Shown: one piece after another, positions 1-11,725 of the stretch
Layout of the letters: the number at the start of each line of letters is the position of its first letter
Numbering within the stretch: the stretch's first letter is position 1
DNA from: Termitomyces sp. T153
Taxonomy: Eukaryota; Basidiomycota; Agaricomycetes; Agaricales; Lyophyllaceae
Reading direction: 5' to 3'
Assembly (NCBI GenBank): GCA_018296165.2
Contig: JACKQL020000006.1
Coordinates: 1,054,001 to 1,118,000 of the forward strand
Length of the DNA: 64,000 nucleotides
Position numbers and translations under genes: made by a program
The notes under the pieces: generated by a model
The model's input: only the letters and a program-made list of their open reading frames with translations
Database searches by the model: none
Told to the model about the DNA's origin: nothing

Positions 1-1
1 A

Positions 2-3000
2 AGCCTAGAGTTAGAAGCAGGTGTGGGAGAAACTGCACAAGTATTTTCTAAGAAATACAAACCTGTTCCTAGAAAGGTGAAACCTGTACTAGGAACCTCT
101 CTTGAGGAGTTTAGAATGGAAAGATGTATCACTGGAGATCCACTAGCAGACATGTCATAGTTGGACCCAAACACACCTGATTTCAAACCCACAGGAAAGT
201 ATACTGAGTGCAAGGAAATCATTGACCAAGCACATGGTGATGGTTTCCTGTGGCCAGAGAAGATGAAGGCAGTACATTGTCTGATGATGCTGCAGAATGA
301 AGCTTTTACATGGGATGATTCTCAAAGAGGTGAGCTCAAGGAGGAATTCTTCCCTCCTGTAGTAATGCCAGTAATTCCTCACACCCCCTGGGTATTGAAG
401 AACATTCCCATTGCTCCTGGACTCAGAGATAAAATCTGCCAGATGATAAAGCAGAAAATAGAGGCAGGAGTGTATGAGCCATCCAACTCTTCATACAGAT
501 CCAAGTGGTTCACAGTATTGAAGAAGGATGGTGAGAGTTTGAGGATAGTTCACAGCTTGGAACCTTTGAACAAAGTGACTATACCACATTCTGGGTTGCC
601 ACCAGCAACTGAAGAGTTAACTAGTCATTTTGCTGGCAGGGCTTGTGGAGGGATCTTTGACTTGTATGTGGGATATGATGAGAGAGTGTTGGATGTGAGG
701 TCTAGGGACTATACTACCTTTCAGACACCCTTTGGTGCTCTGAGGCTGGTAACCCTGCCAATGGGCTGGACAAATTCAGTACCAATCTTTCATGATGACA
801 TTACCTTCATCTTGAAAGATGAGATACCTCATGTAACTTGGCCATATATTGATGATGTGCCAATCAGAGGTCCACCTCACAGGTATGAGTTGCCAGATGG
901 AGGCTATGAGGTTATCCCAGAAAATCCAGGCATTAGGAGATTTCTATGGGAACATCTGCAGAATGTAAACAGAGTGTTACAAAGAATCAAATATGCTGGA
1001 GGAACTTTCTCTGGGAAAAAGTTAGTAGTCTGTGCAGATGAGATTGTAGTGGTTGGACACAGGTGTTCCTATGAGGGACAGAAACCTGAGACCAAGCAGT
1101 TGGCCATTGTTATGAGGTGGGGTGATTGCCAGGATAAGTCAGATGTCAGAGCTTTCCTAGGTACTTGTGGTACCTTTGGGATGTTTATTAAAGACTATGC
1201 TAAAGTGGCTGCACCCATCAACAAATTGGCTCAAAACCATGCACCATTTGTTTGGGGTGAGGAACAGCAGTCAGCAATGGCCTAGTTGAAGAAGTTGCTA
1301 GCTGAAAGTGCACCTCTAAAACCACTTGACTATGAGTCAGGAGGGGCAGTGGTCCTATCAGTTGACATTTCTTGGATGGCAGTGGGCTTTGGAATATTCC
1401 AGGAAGCTCCAGACAATCCTAAGCAATGCACTTGTGCTAAGCTAGGATCCATCACTTTGAATGAGAGGGAGGCAAGGTTCTCACAACCTAAAAGAGAACT
1501 CTATGGTTTTATGAGAGCCTTGTAAGCTAATAAGTATTGGCTAGTTGGTTGTAGGAAACTTGTAGTGGAGACAGATGCCAAGTATTTGAAGGGGATGCTA
1601 AGCAATCCTGGAGTAGGACCTAATGCCACCATTATGAGATGGATTGAGGATGTACTACTCTATCATTTTACTTTGAGGCATGTGCCAGGAAAAACCTTTA
1701 GTGTTGATGGCCTGTCTAGGAGGCTCAAGCAGCCAGGAGATGAGGAGTACCCACCTGTTAATCCAGAGTTGGTGGACAACCCAAAGACTATGCATTTTGA
1801 ATATCCAGCTAAAATCAACAATGAGCCAGGATGGGAGGATTGGGAACCCTAAGCACTTGAGGAGTTTGCAGATCAAATTGACACTAGAGGTGGCTATCTA
1901 CATGCAGTAGCCACTGAAGTATCAGACTTTGAACAAGAACTTGGGGCATAGAGGGACTTATGCAACCAAAATGTTAATACAAGAACAATTTTGGTGGCCA
2001 GGAATTGATGGAGATGTGCAGTAGTATGTTGGGACTTGTCACAACTGTCAGATACATCAGAAGACAGTTGTAAACAAAGCTCCCACAGTGACCTATACAC
2101 CCTCTATCTTCCAAACAATTCACATTGATACCATGCACATGACTCCAGCTTCAAATGGCTGCAAGTATATTGTCCATGGTAGGTGTGCATTGTCTTCTTT
2201 GATGGAGGGGAGGCCTGTGCACAAAGAAAACCATAAAATAATTGGTCAATGGTTGTTTGAGGATGTGATTTGTCATTGGGGCTGCATTTCAGAGATCATC
2301 ACTGACAATGCTGGACAATTCAAGAAAGTCACAGCTTTGATAGAGAGCAAATATGGAATCAGAGACATAGCCATCTCTCCATACAACTCTCAAGCTAATG
2401 GCAAGATTGAAAGACCACATTGGGATGTCAGGCAAGCTTAATTCAAAGCTTGTGAGGATTGCACTAAATGGTTTTGGTTCTTCTCCCATGTAATGTGGAG
2501 TGATCACATTACTATCTGGCAGAGATTTGGATGTTCACCATACTTCATGGTCACTGGGGCTCATCCAACTCTACCTTTGGACTTGGTAGAGGCTACCTGG
2601 TTAATAGAATTACCAGAATGGCCATTATCTACAGAAGAGTTGTTCGGTTATTGTGCTTGGGCCTTAGCCAAGCACCACCAACATGTAGAAGAGATGAGAG
2701 AAAGAGTCAGGAAGGACAAACTCCAATGGGCCTTGAAGTTTGCAGAAGAGCATAAAAACTCTATCAAAGACTTCAACTTCAAATCCTTGGACTTGGTCTT
2801 GGTCAAAAATATGATTACAGAAAGTTCACACAGTGCTAAAATGCTTCCCCATTTTCATGGTCCAATGGTAGTAATTGCTAAGACCAGAGGGGGTAATTAC
2901 ATTGTGGTGGAACTGGATGGTTCAGTCTGTAAGACCAGGGTAGCAGCATTTAGGGTGACCCCTACAGAGCTTGAAGATGATTGGAGCTATCCCAAAGCCT

Positions 3001-3002
3001 AG
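2..3002 (+). pseudogene. Ty3/gypsy pol remnant (RT, RNase H, integrase)
   Basis: The RT fingers and palm are clear at 430-1000: FDLYVGYDE, LVTLPMGWTNS and the catalytic box YIDDV. RNase H follows with VLSVDISW near 1345 and METDAKYLKG near 1565. Integrase has an HHCC zinc-binding module at about 1940-2070 (GHRGTYAT, then CHNC) and the D,D,E core: HIDTMHM near 2120, ITDNAGQ near 2300 and NGKIER near 2400. A GPY/F-like tail (FHGPMVVIAKTRGGNYIVVE) lies near 2855-2915. Stops interrupt the frame at 158 (TAG), 1283 (TAG), 1523 (TAA), 1850 (TAA), 2022 (TAG) and 2439 (TAA). The reading frame also shifts once between 1852 and 2022. All six stops sit where glutamine would fit. Translation of a working polyprotein is not possible from this copy. 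Confidence 0.88.
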
Positions 3003-3445
3003 AGAAGTGGGTGGATATCACTCCAGAAAAGTTAAAAGAGCTGAGAGAATAAATCCAAAGACCTACAGAGAAAGCTATACCTGACATTTCATTTGGATCT
3101 ATAAAGCTCCATGAGCCATCAGATCAAGAATTGAGTGTTGAGGATAATAACCTTGAAAATTGATGCTTAGGAGAAGTAACTGAGAAAAATAAGTGAAACC
3201 TCAAGGCACTCATTCTCAGGTGTTATAGTAGCAAGAGGGCATCAAATGCTTTTATGGCCAAGTCCTGTGGCAAGGGTTTGCACATGGAAAGTGGTAGTCA
3301 GAGGAAAAAGGGATTCTAGGGAGAAAAATGTTTTTCTTTTGAAGAAGAACAATTTTTGTAGGAGAAAAGTCAGAGATCAGAATCTAGGTGGCTTACCTGA
3401 ACTGGGTGGCTGACTGAGGGCAGTCAGTAGTTGGTGTGGGGGAGG

Positions 3446-4212
3446 TGATACACCAGTCTCAACAATGAGATCGGCAGAGCAAAAAGCCTAGTTAAAGTAT
3501 ATTATAAAACAATATACTTTACAAATGAAAACAGCTGAAAACTGTAAGCTGGTGAAAAACATTGAAAACTGTAAATGTAAGGCAAAACTCAAAGTAAAAC
3601 CTTGCACATAAAACCAAGGATGAACACAAAGTCAGTCAACAACAGCCAGGAAGCCAGCCATCAAATTTTGATGGCAGGGGCCAAGAATTGATCTCAGCTA
3701 ACAATCCGAGTTTCCCCTCAATCCAGGGCTAGCCCCTCCCTTCTCTGACCAACCAACTTGAACCAAACAGCCCTCAAGTCCACAGTAATAAGGATCAGCA
3801 GGGCAGGAGGAGAGGACAAAGGGAGAGAAAAAGGGACAGACAAAAGAGCAGCCTAGGCCTTGGCATGATCAAACCCGAATTGCCGATGCCAAAAATAAGT
3901 GCATGCCAAGGCCTGACCATGCAGCCCAGCCCACCAACCGGTTGACCACACTCCCAGATGACGATGAAAACATGTGGAAAAGCCATGGTCCATGTGCAGA
4001 CTGAGGAGTATAAAAGGAGAGGATTTTTGAGCCTATTGGACAAGCAAAGTACTAGCTACGGCTCAGAAATCCCCAGGGAGTGGGTTTCTTAGGCCAATAA
4101 ACTATTATTTTCTTCAGGCTTAAAATTTATTATATTTTGCTTGAGCCTTGTGATCAGACTTGACCCAGTTGAGTTTGTAATCTAAATCAATTAGAATCTA
4201 CTTTGTACGACA
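3446..4212 (+). repeat. Probable 3' LTR of the gypsy element
   Basis: A purine-rich tract (GTGTGGGGGAGG, ending at 3445) is followed by TGATACACC, and the proposed end is GTACGACA at 4212, giving the usual TG...CA borders and about 767 bases. Inside there is a TATA-type box (AGTATAAAAGG near 4006-4018) and an AATAAA signal near 4097, placed as expected for U3 and R. The 5' LTR is not in the window, so the borders rest on motifs only. Unlike the pol region it still has about eight CpGs. Confidence 0.55.
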
Positions 4213-5523
4213 CTTTTAGAGTGAGCTACATGAAACGAAGTCCCGAACACCTTCATGAGTCGCAGTTTTGAGCTGAGTTTGAAAACTAAGCCGATTTCGC
4301 CGATTTCGCATCAGTATAAACTCTATAAACCAATATGTGAACACATCCTGCAGGGGCACTGCATGCTTGAAAACAGTCTGCAGGGTATGATGAACATCTT
4401 GTCTGTGTACCACTGCTGTCCATGGTCAAACAGCTCATTCCCAGTTGTGAAGGGTACTCTGATTGTGGTGGGGAACAGCTCCTCCAGATCAGAGATCAGA
4501 CAACAAATTCTGATAACAACAAATTCTACAAAGAGTAACCTTCAAGTGGAGTTTGAATACATGAATTGAGCCCCTGAGCAACATTTGAGAAATTAAAGGC
4601 CCCTGGTGGTAAGTCAGCTCAATACATTGTCTGGAGCTTTAGCAGAGGATGTGGAGGGTCATATGAAACTTTTCTCAAGCATTTTATTGAGGTAGTCTTT
4701 GAGTGCAAGAATTTCAGTCTCACAACATGTTGTAGATCTTTCTGAGGGGCAGTGATGTACTGTCTTCCAAATCAATGTTGTGGTTATAGGGTTGGTGAGG
4801 GAATAGTTCCTTCATACATTGGCAACTCAGGGGGAATGACCTGCTCCTCAAACTTCTTTTCTGAGAACCCAATCTCAGATCATTTATGCAAAGGATGCAG
4901 CACTAATAATCCTGGTAGTGTGCAGGCCAAGGGACTCAAGGAGGATGGGAAGGCTTTGGAAATGGTAAGTGGGGGTGATGTGAGTTCTGTACCTGTTTCA
5001 GAGGATATTCAAGAGGAAAAAGTTTAAAAAAGGGGAATATAGTTGGGATCTCAGAGTTCCAGGCAAGGGTTGGTTTTTGGAAAAGTGGGGGAATTCTTGG
5101 AATGATGGTCAGTTTTCAGAGGAATATGGGGGGAGTTTTCAGAATGATGGATCAGTTTCTGGGAAGGTGGAAGGAATTTATGGATGATGGCCATTTTCTG
5201 GAAAGGTGCAGAGGATGTTGGAACAATGGTCAGTTTTGGGGGAAAGGAAGGAAGGGAGTAGGCGAGAGTCTTGATGCATTTGATCCTCCTCTTTAAGGTC
5301 TCTTGAGAAGATTTGGCGTTGGGGGTCATCCTCATTTTTGATGGTTGGAGCATGGCAGGATTTGAGGGATAAGTTTAAAAATGGACTACGGGACAATATA
5401 ACGAAGGATACCCAAATCCTCTTTAGAGCTCTATATATGCCTTGATATGAGGAGATTTCAAAGAAGAAAGAGATACGCCAACAAAAATTGGTATCGATTC
5501 GCGAGTGACACCTAAGTAGACGT
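4213..5523. other. Non-genic repeat-like DNA between the gypsy element and the WD40 gene
   Basis: No convincing gene. A CCGATTTCG direct repeat occurs near 4290-4308. From 4309 to 5262 there is no CpG at all, as in the gypsy pol region, so this is probably older repeat DNA, although I cannot assign it to a family. Short open frames here (for example 4752-5027) have no recognisable domain. A degenerate minisatellite occupies 5098-5262. CpG returns at 5263, close to the end of the neighbouring gene. Confidence 0.6.
5098..5262. repeat. Degenerate minisatellite, period about 39-42 bases
   Basis: Four imperfect units are anchored on ATGG followed by (T/A)CAGTTTT-like sequence, with the ATGG at 5105, 5147, 5187 and 5226 (spacings 42, 40 and 39). 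A weaker unit may precede them from about 5065. The array is purine-rich on the plus strand and free of CpG. Confidence 0.7.
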
Positions 5524-8500
5524 CTAGGGTATCGGACCGTCATACAGTTGCGTCTTTGCCTCTTCTCCCACATCTGCCCCACGCTGTGCAGCAGCGTAAG
5601 CCAGAAATTGTTGGCGGAAAGTGGGGCCGATAGCTTCTTCATATGCATCTATGCGTTGTGATCCCATGGATGTTGTATTTCGTCTTCGCGAAGGACCTGA
5701 GGCGGGTCCTGAATCATCGTCTTCGGAGTTTTGCAGCGACGATCCAGTGTGCAACCTTTCTTCATCCAGAAATTCAACAGGTGAATGTGTCCGAACCATA
5801 CCATTCTCGCTCAAATCACCATCTGGGCGTTTAGTCCATATACGGACTGCTCCATCATGGCTTCCAGTTGCGAACATGAATGGGTCCTCAGCTGCGTGGT
5901 TCCAAGCAATACAAGTTAAATCGCCACCATGAGACTGGCCGCGGATGTAATGAAGTAGTGCCGCCGATTCCTGGTCCCAAATGTGAATATCTCCAGCTGT
6001 GAGGACCAGTTGTTATATGAGTCGATGCACAAAATATTCGTAGTCACAAAGCCTCACCTTTACCAGCACATAGGACCATCTCGTTATTTTTTCCGCCGAA
6101 ATAACTTCGTCCTGCAAAATCAACCTGAAACTTGGGCATGTAAGTGTGCCTAAGCAACGGAAATTGAGATGTATCCAGTATAATCGAGAAACAAAGACAA
6201 CCTCAGGGTAAGCCGTCCTTTGGTAAGATTAGGATTCTCCTTATCCTTGAGCAACTCAAGTTTCCAGAGTTGAGGAGGAGCCTGTTCTATATCATGAGCC
6301 CACTACATCACAAACCCCATAAATACTTCACACCTTGTTCTCGTAACTAATTAAAGCAATAATACCCCCTTGTGCACTTGTGGCCACTGTAATATCTCGA
6401 ACATCGTTGAGTACAGGCGTTTGGCTGGCAAAGAGATTATGATCAAGCATCGTATGTGAGAACTGAGGGTAAAACCTACTTCTCAATCAGATTGGTTTCC
6501 ATGCTGTATACTGAGATATGGTGAATACCTAGTGATATCTGTGATGCATTATGAGCCTACCAACAAGCCTTTTCTCTGCCCTAGACCTGCTTGGTTGAAG
6601 ACCATCCGGTGATTCAAGAAGAGGCCCAACACCGATGAGCCGTAATGAATCAGGTGTGACCGCAACGTCAAGGAGCTTCATACGACCAAAGTCATATTGG
6701 TCGACAATCTGTCAAAAATAGAAAAATATAAAAGAGGCTTTCCATGGCTCATGTCAACAGACCAACCTTGCCAGTGAGATCCTGGAACTCCAAATCAATA
6801 TGAAAAGAGCAATAGACACGAAAAAAAGACACAAACGAGTCGCGTCACATCACTTCCTTCAACGGAAATGAAAGCTGTATCAATCTTCTAAGTCAAGACA
6901 CTTCAACGGGCTTCTGATCTGACTGACTTCTGCCGTCGGGGAACCAAGCGATTGACTCAACATTGGTCTTACGATCAATAGTTTTCCTACAAACACCTTC
7001 CTATGAGAAAGGGCGCCAGACAAAGGATGCTGAGGTCAGCACCGCCTCTCGAATTGATACAAACGTGGACACCCACCTCCGAGGTCCAAACTTTGACCCC
7101 TCGTGAAAGTTTTGTTAAAAGAAGATCTCCGTTGGGCGACCTATTAGAGATCGGTAAGGCTTGAATACAGTATAATCACTATTTTTGGAGGGGACAGACC
7201 AAGCGACTTGTCCAACAAACCCAGCTGGGTGCGCAAGAATGCGGTGGGATATCAAAGGGTCCTGCAGGTGAGATGAGGCCAAGAAGCTTGGAAGGAGTAT
7301 ACAACTACGGACATTGACACGGAAAACTACCGAGGTCTTGTCCCAACTACGGCGACATGTCAAGCAAGAATATACAAGGGTGGACGCATCGTGCATACCT
7401 TGATGTAGCTAAGTACTTCCCATCAGGTGAGAATTGTAAGTGCCGGACGAGTCCCGAATGAGCAGTCACATCCTGTGTCGGTTCTAGCTGCTTCAGCCTA
7501 GGCGAAAGGGTCGCTACACGGGATCGCATTACAACCTTGCCGGGTTCGACTTCACCTGTCACTATCTTCTTGTGTTCGATTTTCGAAGAAGAAGTTCTCC
7601 GACGCTGTGGCTCGTGAGTAGGGGCCGCGATCGCTGAGTGCATCTTCACACTACGCAGAGCATTGGCCCACAACTGTCTACCGGGACTGATGGGCGTCGG
7701 CGACGAAGAATCTACCCCAGACTTCGAATTGTTGGCTGAATTTGTTGGAGAGAAAGGAGGAGATTTGGTAGACTCGGTCCCGATGTCAGATTGGCAGCGC
7801 AAGAGTGATGTGGGTGTCTCCGGAGGCATGTTGTTAGCATAAGCGTTAGGAAGTGTATACCCAGCTTCAACATCATCGCTCTGGTCTGAAGAACTACTGT
7901 GGGCGTACGCATTACAGAGTAGCTTGGTGCAAAACCGATAAAACCTATCAGCCCAATGGAGTAGCAGTTCACCGGTAAACTTCAAAATGGCTTTGGCTTG
8001 ACCCATGCCAGGAAGACTCATCAGTAAAATCGTGTACTCTGTAAGCGCGTCACTAAGCCATTTCCTGCCTTGGTGCCGGAGATAAATGTAGCGTTCTGAC
8101 GCAAACCATGCAGAGACGGCTGTCAGACCGAAGGACGTGAAGGTGGTGAAAATAGTAGTTAAAGTTGACGTTACAGGTGCCTATACAATCAATCCTTCCG
8201 TTCATCCCAGAGATTGTATGTAGAAAAGGAGGGTAACAGACCTGACCAGAGGCATACGCGAAGAGACAAAGGCCGATGGAGAAACACGCGACGGACACGA
8301 CAAGAAACACGAGGGGGGATCTCTTTATCCATATCAAAACCCACCAAGGCACGCGGTCACCAGGAGAGCGACTGCAAGGTATTCATTATCAGCTTCTCAA
8401 CTTTCCTGCGGTAAGATGAAGGGCATACGTACTACATTGCCTGTTTCCATGTAAGACCTAGCAGACTGTTCACAGCCGCTGCGATACTAAAGACTAGGGA

Positions 8501-9853
8501 AGCAAACCAAAAGCAGTTGACTGCATCTGACAGATTGTTGCGGGATAAATTAAAGGAAAATTGCATAGTTGTTGCCGTGACAGCGGAGAAAAAAGTCGCA
8601 ACGGTCGAGAGGTTCAAAAGGTTGGTGGCGCCATGCTTCTGCGCGAAACGGATCGTAGGGACACCTACACATGCCGTCGGATTGTGGGATAGGTAGAAAT
8701 TCAGAGACTACAGACCAACTTCGATGAACATGGACAAAGTCGATGTTATCGTGTCTATGTGTTCACCCATCTCCAACGATAAATCATGTACATATCGTTG
8801 AACAGATTGGTGACGAAACTGTCCTATCATGGCTACTTGAGCATATATGGCAGTAATGTCTTGGATGACTGACCAGCATATTCCTTGAGGCAGGAAGCCC
8901 AGTACTGTAAAGGACGATGAGAACGTAAGCATGGATCTCAAAAAAAGGACTCTTACCTCAAGATCACCTTCAAACTCTGACATAGACGTATTTACAGCTT
9001 CGTCAGTAAATTCGGGGAATTCGTTCAGACAGTTGAAGAAAGTCCTGATAGCTTTCGCTAACAGCTTCAATTGCATTGGAAACTCCTCCAAGTCAAGATT
9101 TTCATTCACAGCGAGTCCCACAACATGTGGTCCAGTCAGATTTGCTGTTGTTACTCTCCTCTTTCGATGGCCATCCTTCCGTTCACGTTTTGGTCGTTCC
9201 GGAGGAGTTTCTTTCGCAATATGAGCAATCTTGCGGTTGAAGAGGTCTGCGGCATTTTCATGATAGAGAAAGAGTATCTGCGCGAGTCGTTCGCGGAGAT
9301 CAAAGGCGGAGGAAAGGATGGCGACGGAGCTTCCGAGTTGGCGAGCGGCATTGGCGAAGTTTCGAAGCTAGCATCATTTAAGTCTGTCCGTGATGGACAC
9401 GTAAAACCGACCGCCGCTTACCTCTTTATCCAGACCCTCTATTCGCCTACAAAGCATGGTCGAGCAGACCATAATGGGCCGAACAACTAAAACTTACCTC
9501 TTGAACCTGTGGAAAGCCTCAGCTCCCACAACTTGAAGGTGTTCGTCGACGGTAGCTGGTTCTACTTCTATCATGGCCCGGGAGAGAAGACAATGTGACA
9601 CTCACGAACATCCCTATCACCCTCGAAACTAGGCATTCTCTCATCTTCATAAAACGAAGTAAGTGATGGGTCTGTGAAAGCTGAACGGGCACTTACCTCG
9701 ACCGGATTCGTGATTTTGCAAAAGCATCTCCACCAGGCTCAGTATCGTTTCTCGCCGACTCGCAGAAGATGAATCACGTTTGTATGGTGTCGTATCCCCA
9801 GCAGAAGGGAAGAGTGTGTCAGGTTCTGGGACGAACAGCCCTGGCATAATCAT
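5524..9853 (-). CDS. Membrane-anchored GID7/WDR26-like WD40 protein, multi-exon
   Basis: The N-terminal half is helical and ends in membrane segments: LVFLVVSVACFSIGLCLFAY near 8280 and a hydrophobic stretch (FWFASLVFSIAAAVNSLLG) near 8490. An open exon (about 7400-8190) joins these directly to the propeller, beginning HSGLVRHLQFSPDGKYLATS. The C-terminal blades match the GID7/WDR26 pattern: KTNVESIAWFPDG near 6950, QLWKLELL near 6270, YFGGKNNEMVLCAGK near 6090, GDIHIWD near 5980 and FATGSHDGAVRIWT near 5850. Splices I could join in frame include RLTLR/HTYMPKF, AGK/AGDIHIWD, SGQ/APVTS, ESGR/DPSLTS and DKE/LRNFANAARQ. Start chosen at 9853 (MIMPGLFVPE). Known GID7 proteins carry LisH/CTLH modules in the GID ubiquitin ligase; I see none here. 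A membrane-tethered adaptor is only an inference. The middle exon borders are approximate. Confidence 0.85.
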
Positions 9854-11725
9854 TCGTTATAGGTCGGTAGTAGACTGATGGATTTCGGGTACCGCGACGA
9901 CGACGTTTTCTTGGTCTAAGACTCGTAGAAAATGCACGAAATTCGTGTATATAATCCAGATCGGCGGTGAAAGTAGGAAAAGAGGTCGTTAGAAGACGTT
10001 AAACAAGAGGTGAAGCACAAAATGTTCCCGCGTGCGGCGGTTTGGGGTTCGTAAAGATTCTGAAGGGTTCGTAAACAGTAAGTATGGGCTTGGACATGCG
10101 TTAAGGGCCTTGATCAAGCGCTAGCCGAATGATCTGTTCCATCAAGGAGATGATAACCTTCCATCAAGGAGATGATAACCTTCCATCAAGGAGATGATAA
10201 CCTTCCATCAAGGAGATGATAACCTTCCATCAAGGAGATGATAACCTATGATGACCCCTTTCAAGATGTGAGAAGTCCTTCAGGTTCACGTTGGCACAGC
10301 TGAGACAGCTCTAGGGATACATAAAATTCTTGTTTACAAGAACATTGAGTCGCGACAGAAAAGAGTACGAAACGTATTGGCACATGACAAATTGTCATTA
10401 CGCCGCGCTTTTGAATTCATCAGAATTCATCAACTGAACAAGACGGCGCCGACTCCACATACACATCGTGAACACTCCGCCGGAACTTGCAACTTCTTTA
10501 AAGATGATGAGCATTCTTTCCACTATCACAAGGCTGAAGCAACTTCATGAGGGCTGGCAGCCTTTTCCGTGGGGTAGTATACCGTTGTACTCAATATGAA
10601 AATGTCCACCCCAAGTGCACAGACGACTAGTGGAGCCACGCTTTTCTTATTTATGCTTACTATTCTCAAAGCTTGGTCGAGTTTACATGGCGACTCGTCA
10701 TCGCACCGTGGGCCGCAGATATAAATACTCCTGCGGATTTTTGCCACTAGAATCAGGTAGGGTTAGCCTATATCTACGACATATTTCGCGTTGTGGTATA
10801 CAGGTTTTTTTTTCCAAAAGCGTCAAATGATTATTTCCAGTAAGGTCTTCTTTGATACGGTTATATATACGATTCACTGTACATGCAGTCGCCAGCAACA
10901 AGCTCGATTTCGGCATGAGGTTATTACTTGCCGTATGCTTATGTCAAATACTATTATCTTGCTCCGCTATCTTCGGTGTCCATGTATCCCTATCCCTCGA
11001 CGCCTAGTCGGCTACCAACAATAGATCTTCAAATTGAAGCCGTCTCGACAGCTCATTCCTACTGCATGTCCACAGCACCACAAGCTGAGTTACTCTCGAA
11101 TTGGAATTTCTACTACCTCGAAAGGCACACATTACATTTATCGACCCAATTTTAAGGTATTTACTTGTAAGGTTTTTTGTTTATCTTCTTCAATTTGTGC
11201 TGCAATACTGTAGATCGTTCGTGAGAATCCTCGATGGAAGAATTCGAAGATCGACGCAAGTGGCTGTGACTGTTACATTTTTTTGGTTATGGGGTCGCAT
11301 GACCCGTCAATACATCTCGTGACTGTTACCACCTCGTGACTGTTGCATTAGATAAGGATGTATTTATCTGATATCACGTGATGAAGGTTGAGAATATCAT
11401 TTTCTCAAAAAAATGCCTCCTAGGCGGTGGGCACCCTGGTCGACTCAAGTGTCGCCGTAGGAGGCGTCGGAGGAAGGACAAGATCACAATAGCTGACGTC
11501 TGTATCTCTCTCAAGACTGAACATCAGCAGCTGTCAGCGCCGATCAACCCCAGGCGATACACATTACACACCATATCATCCCACTACCTATCCCGTTCTA
11601 CTTTCACTTGTTCTTGCCTTGCCTTGTGAAGTATCACTATCTTCTCTGTGCGATTATAATGTGAGCCTATACCATACATTCTTGCCTTCAACAATTCAAT
11701 AGAAGACTCCTCGTCTCCAGAAAGA
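9854..11725. other. Intergenic region between divergent genes
   Basis: This 1.9 kb lies between the starts of the WD40-fusion gene (minus) and the UBE3D-like gene (plus), so it should contain both promoters. Open frames inside are short and show no domains. The only structured feature I see is the 22-base tandem repeat at 10139-10248. Confidence 0.6.
10139..10248. repeat. 22-base minisatellite, five copies
   Basis: Five head-to-tail copies of CCATCAAGGAGATGATAACC plus TT. The first four are identical and the fifth differs only in its last base (A for T). Copies start at 10139, 10161, 10183, 10205 and 10227. The identity suggests recent expansion. It lies about 290 bases upstream of the minus-strand WD40 gene. 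Confidence 0.97.

Larger units (their letters stand above)
1..4212 (+). mobile_element. Ty3/gypsy LTR retrotransposon, decayed, 5' part outside the window
   Basis: Reading the plus strand gives reverse transcriptase, RNase H, integrase and a terminal GPY/F-like module in the Ty3/gypsy order, followed by a polypurine tract and a probable 3' LTR. The 5' LTR, gag and protease lie left of the window. The coding part carries six in-frame stops and a frame change, so the copy is dead. It contains one CpG dinucleotide before the LTR, which is extreme depletion. The order RT - RNase H - integrase separates it from copia elements, where integrase precedes RT. Confidence 0.9.

Noticed and set aside
10526..11640. 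Several open frames of 65-85 residues on both strands between the WD40 and UBE3D genes.
   Set aside because: No domains, no matching splice partners, and overlapping frames on both strands; best read as intergenic.
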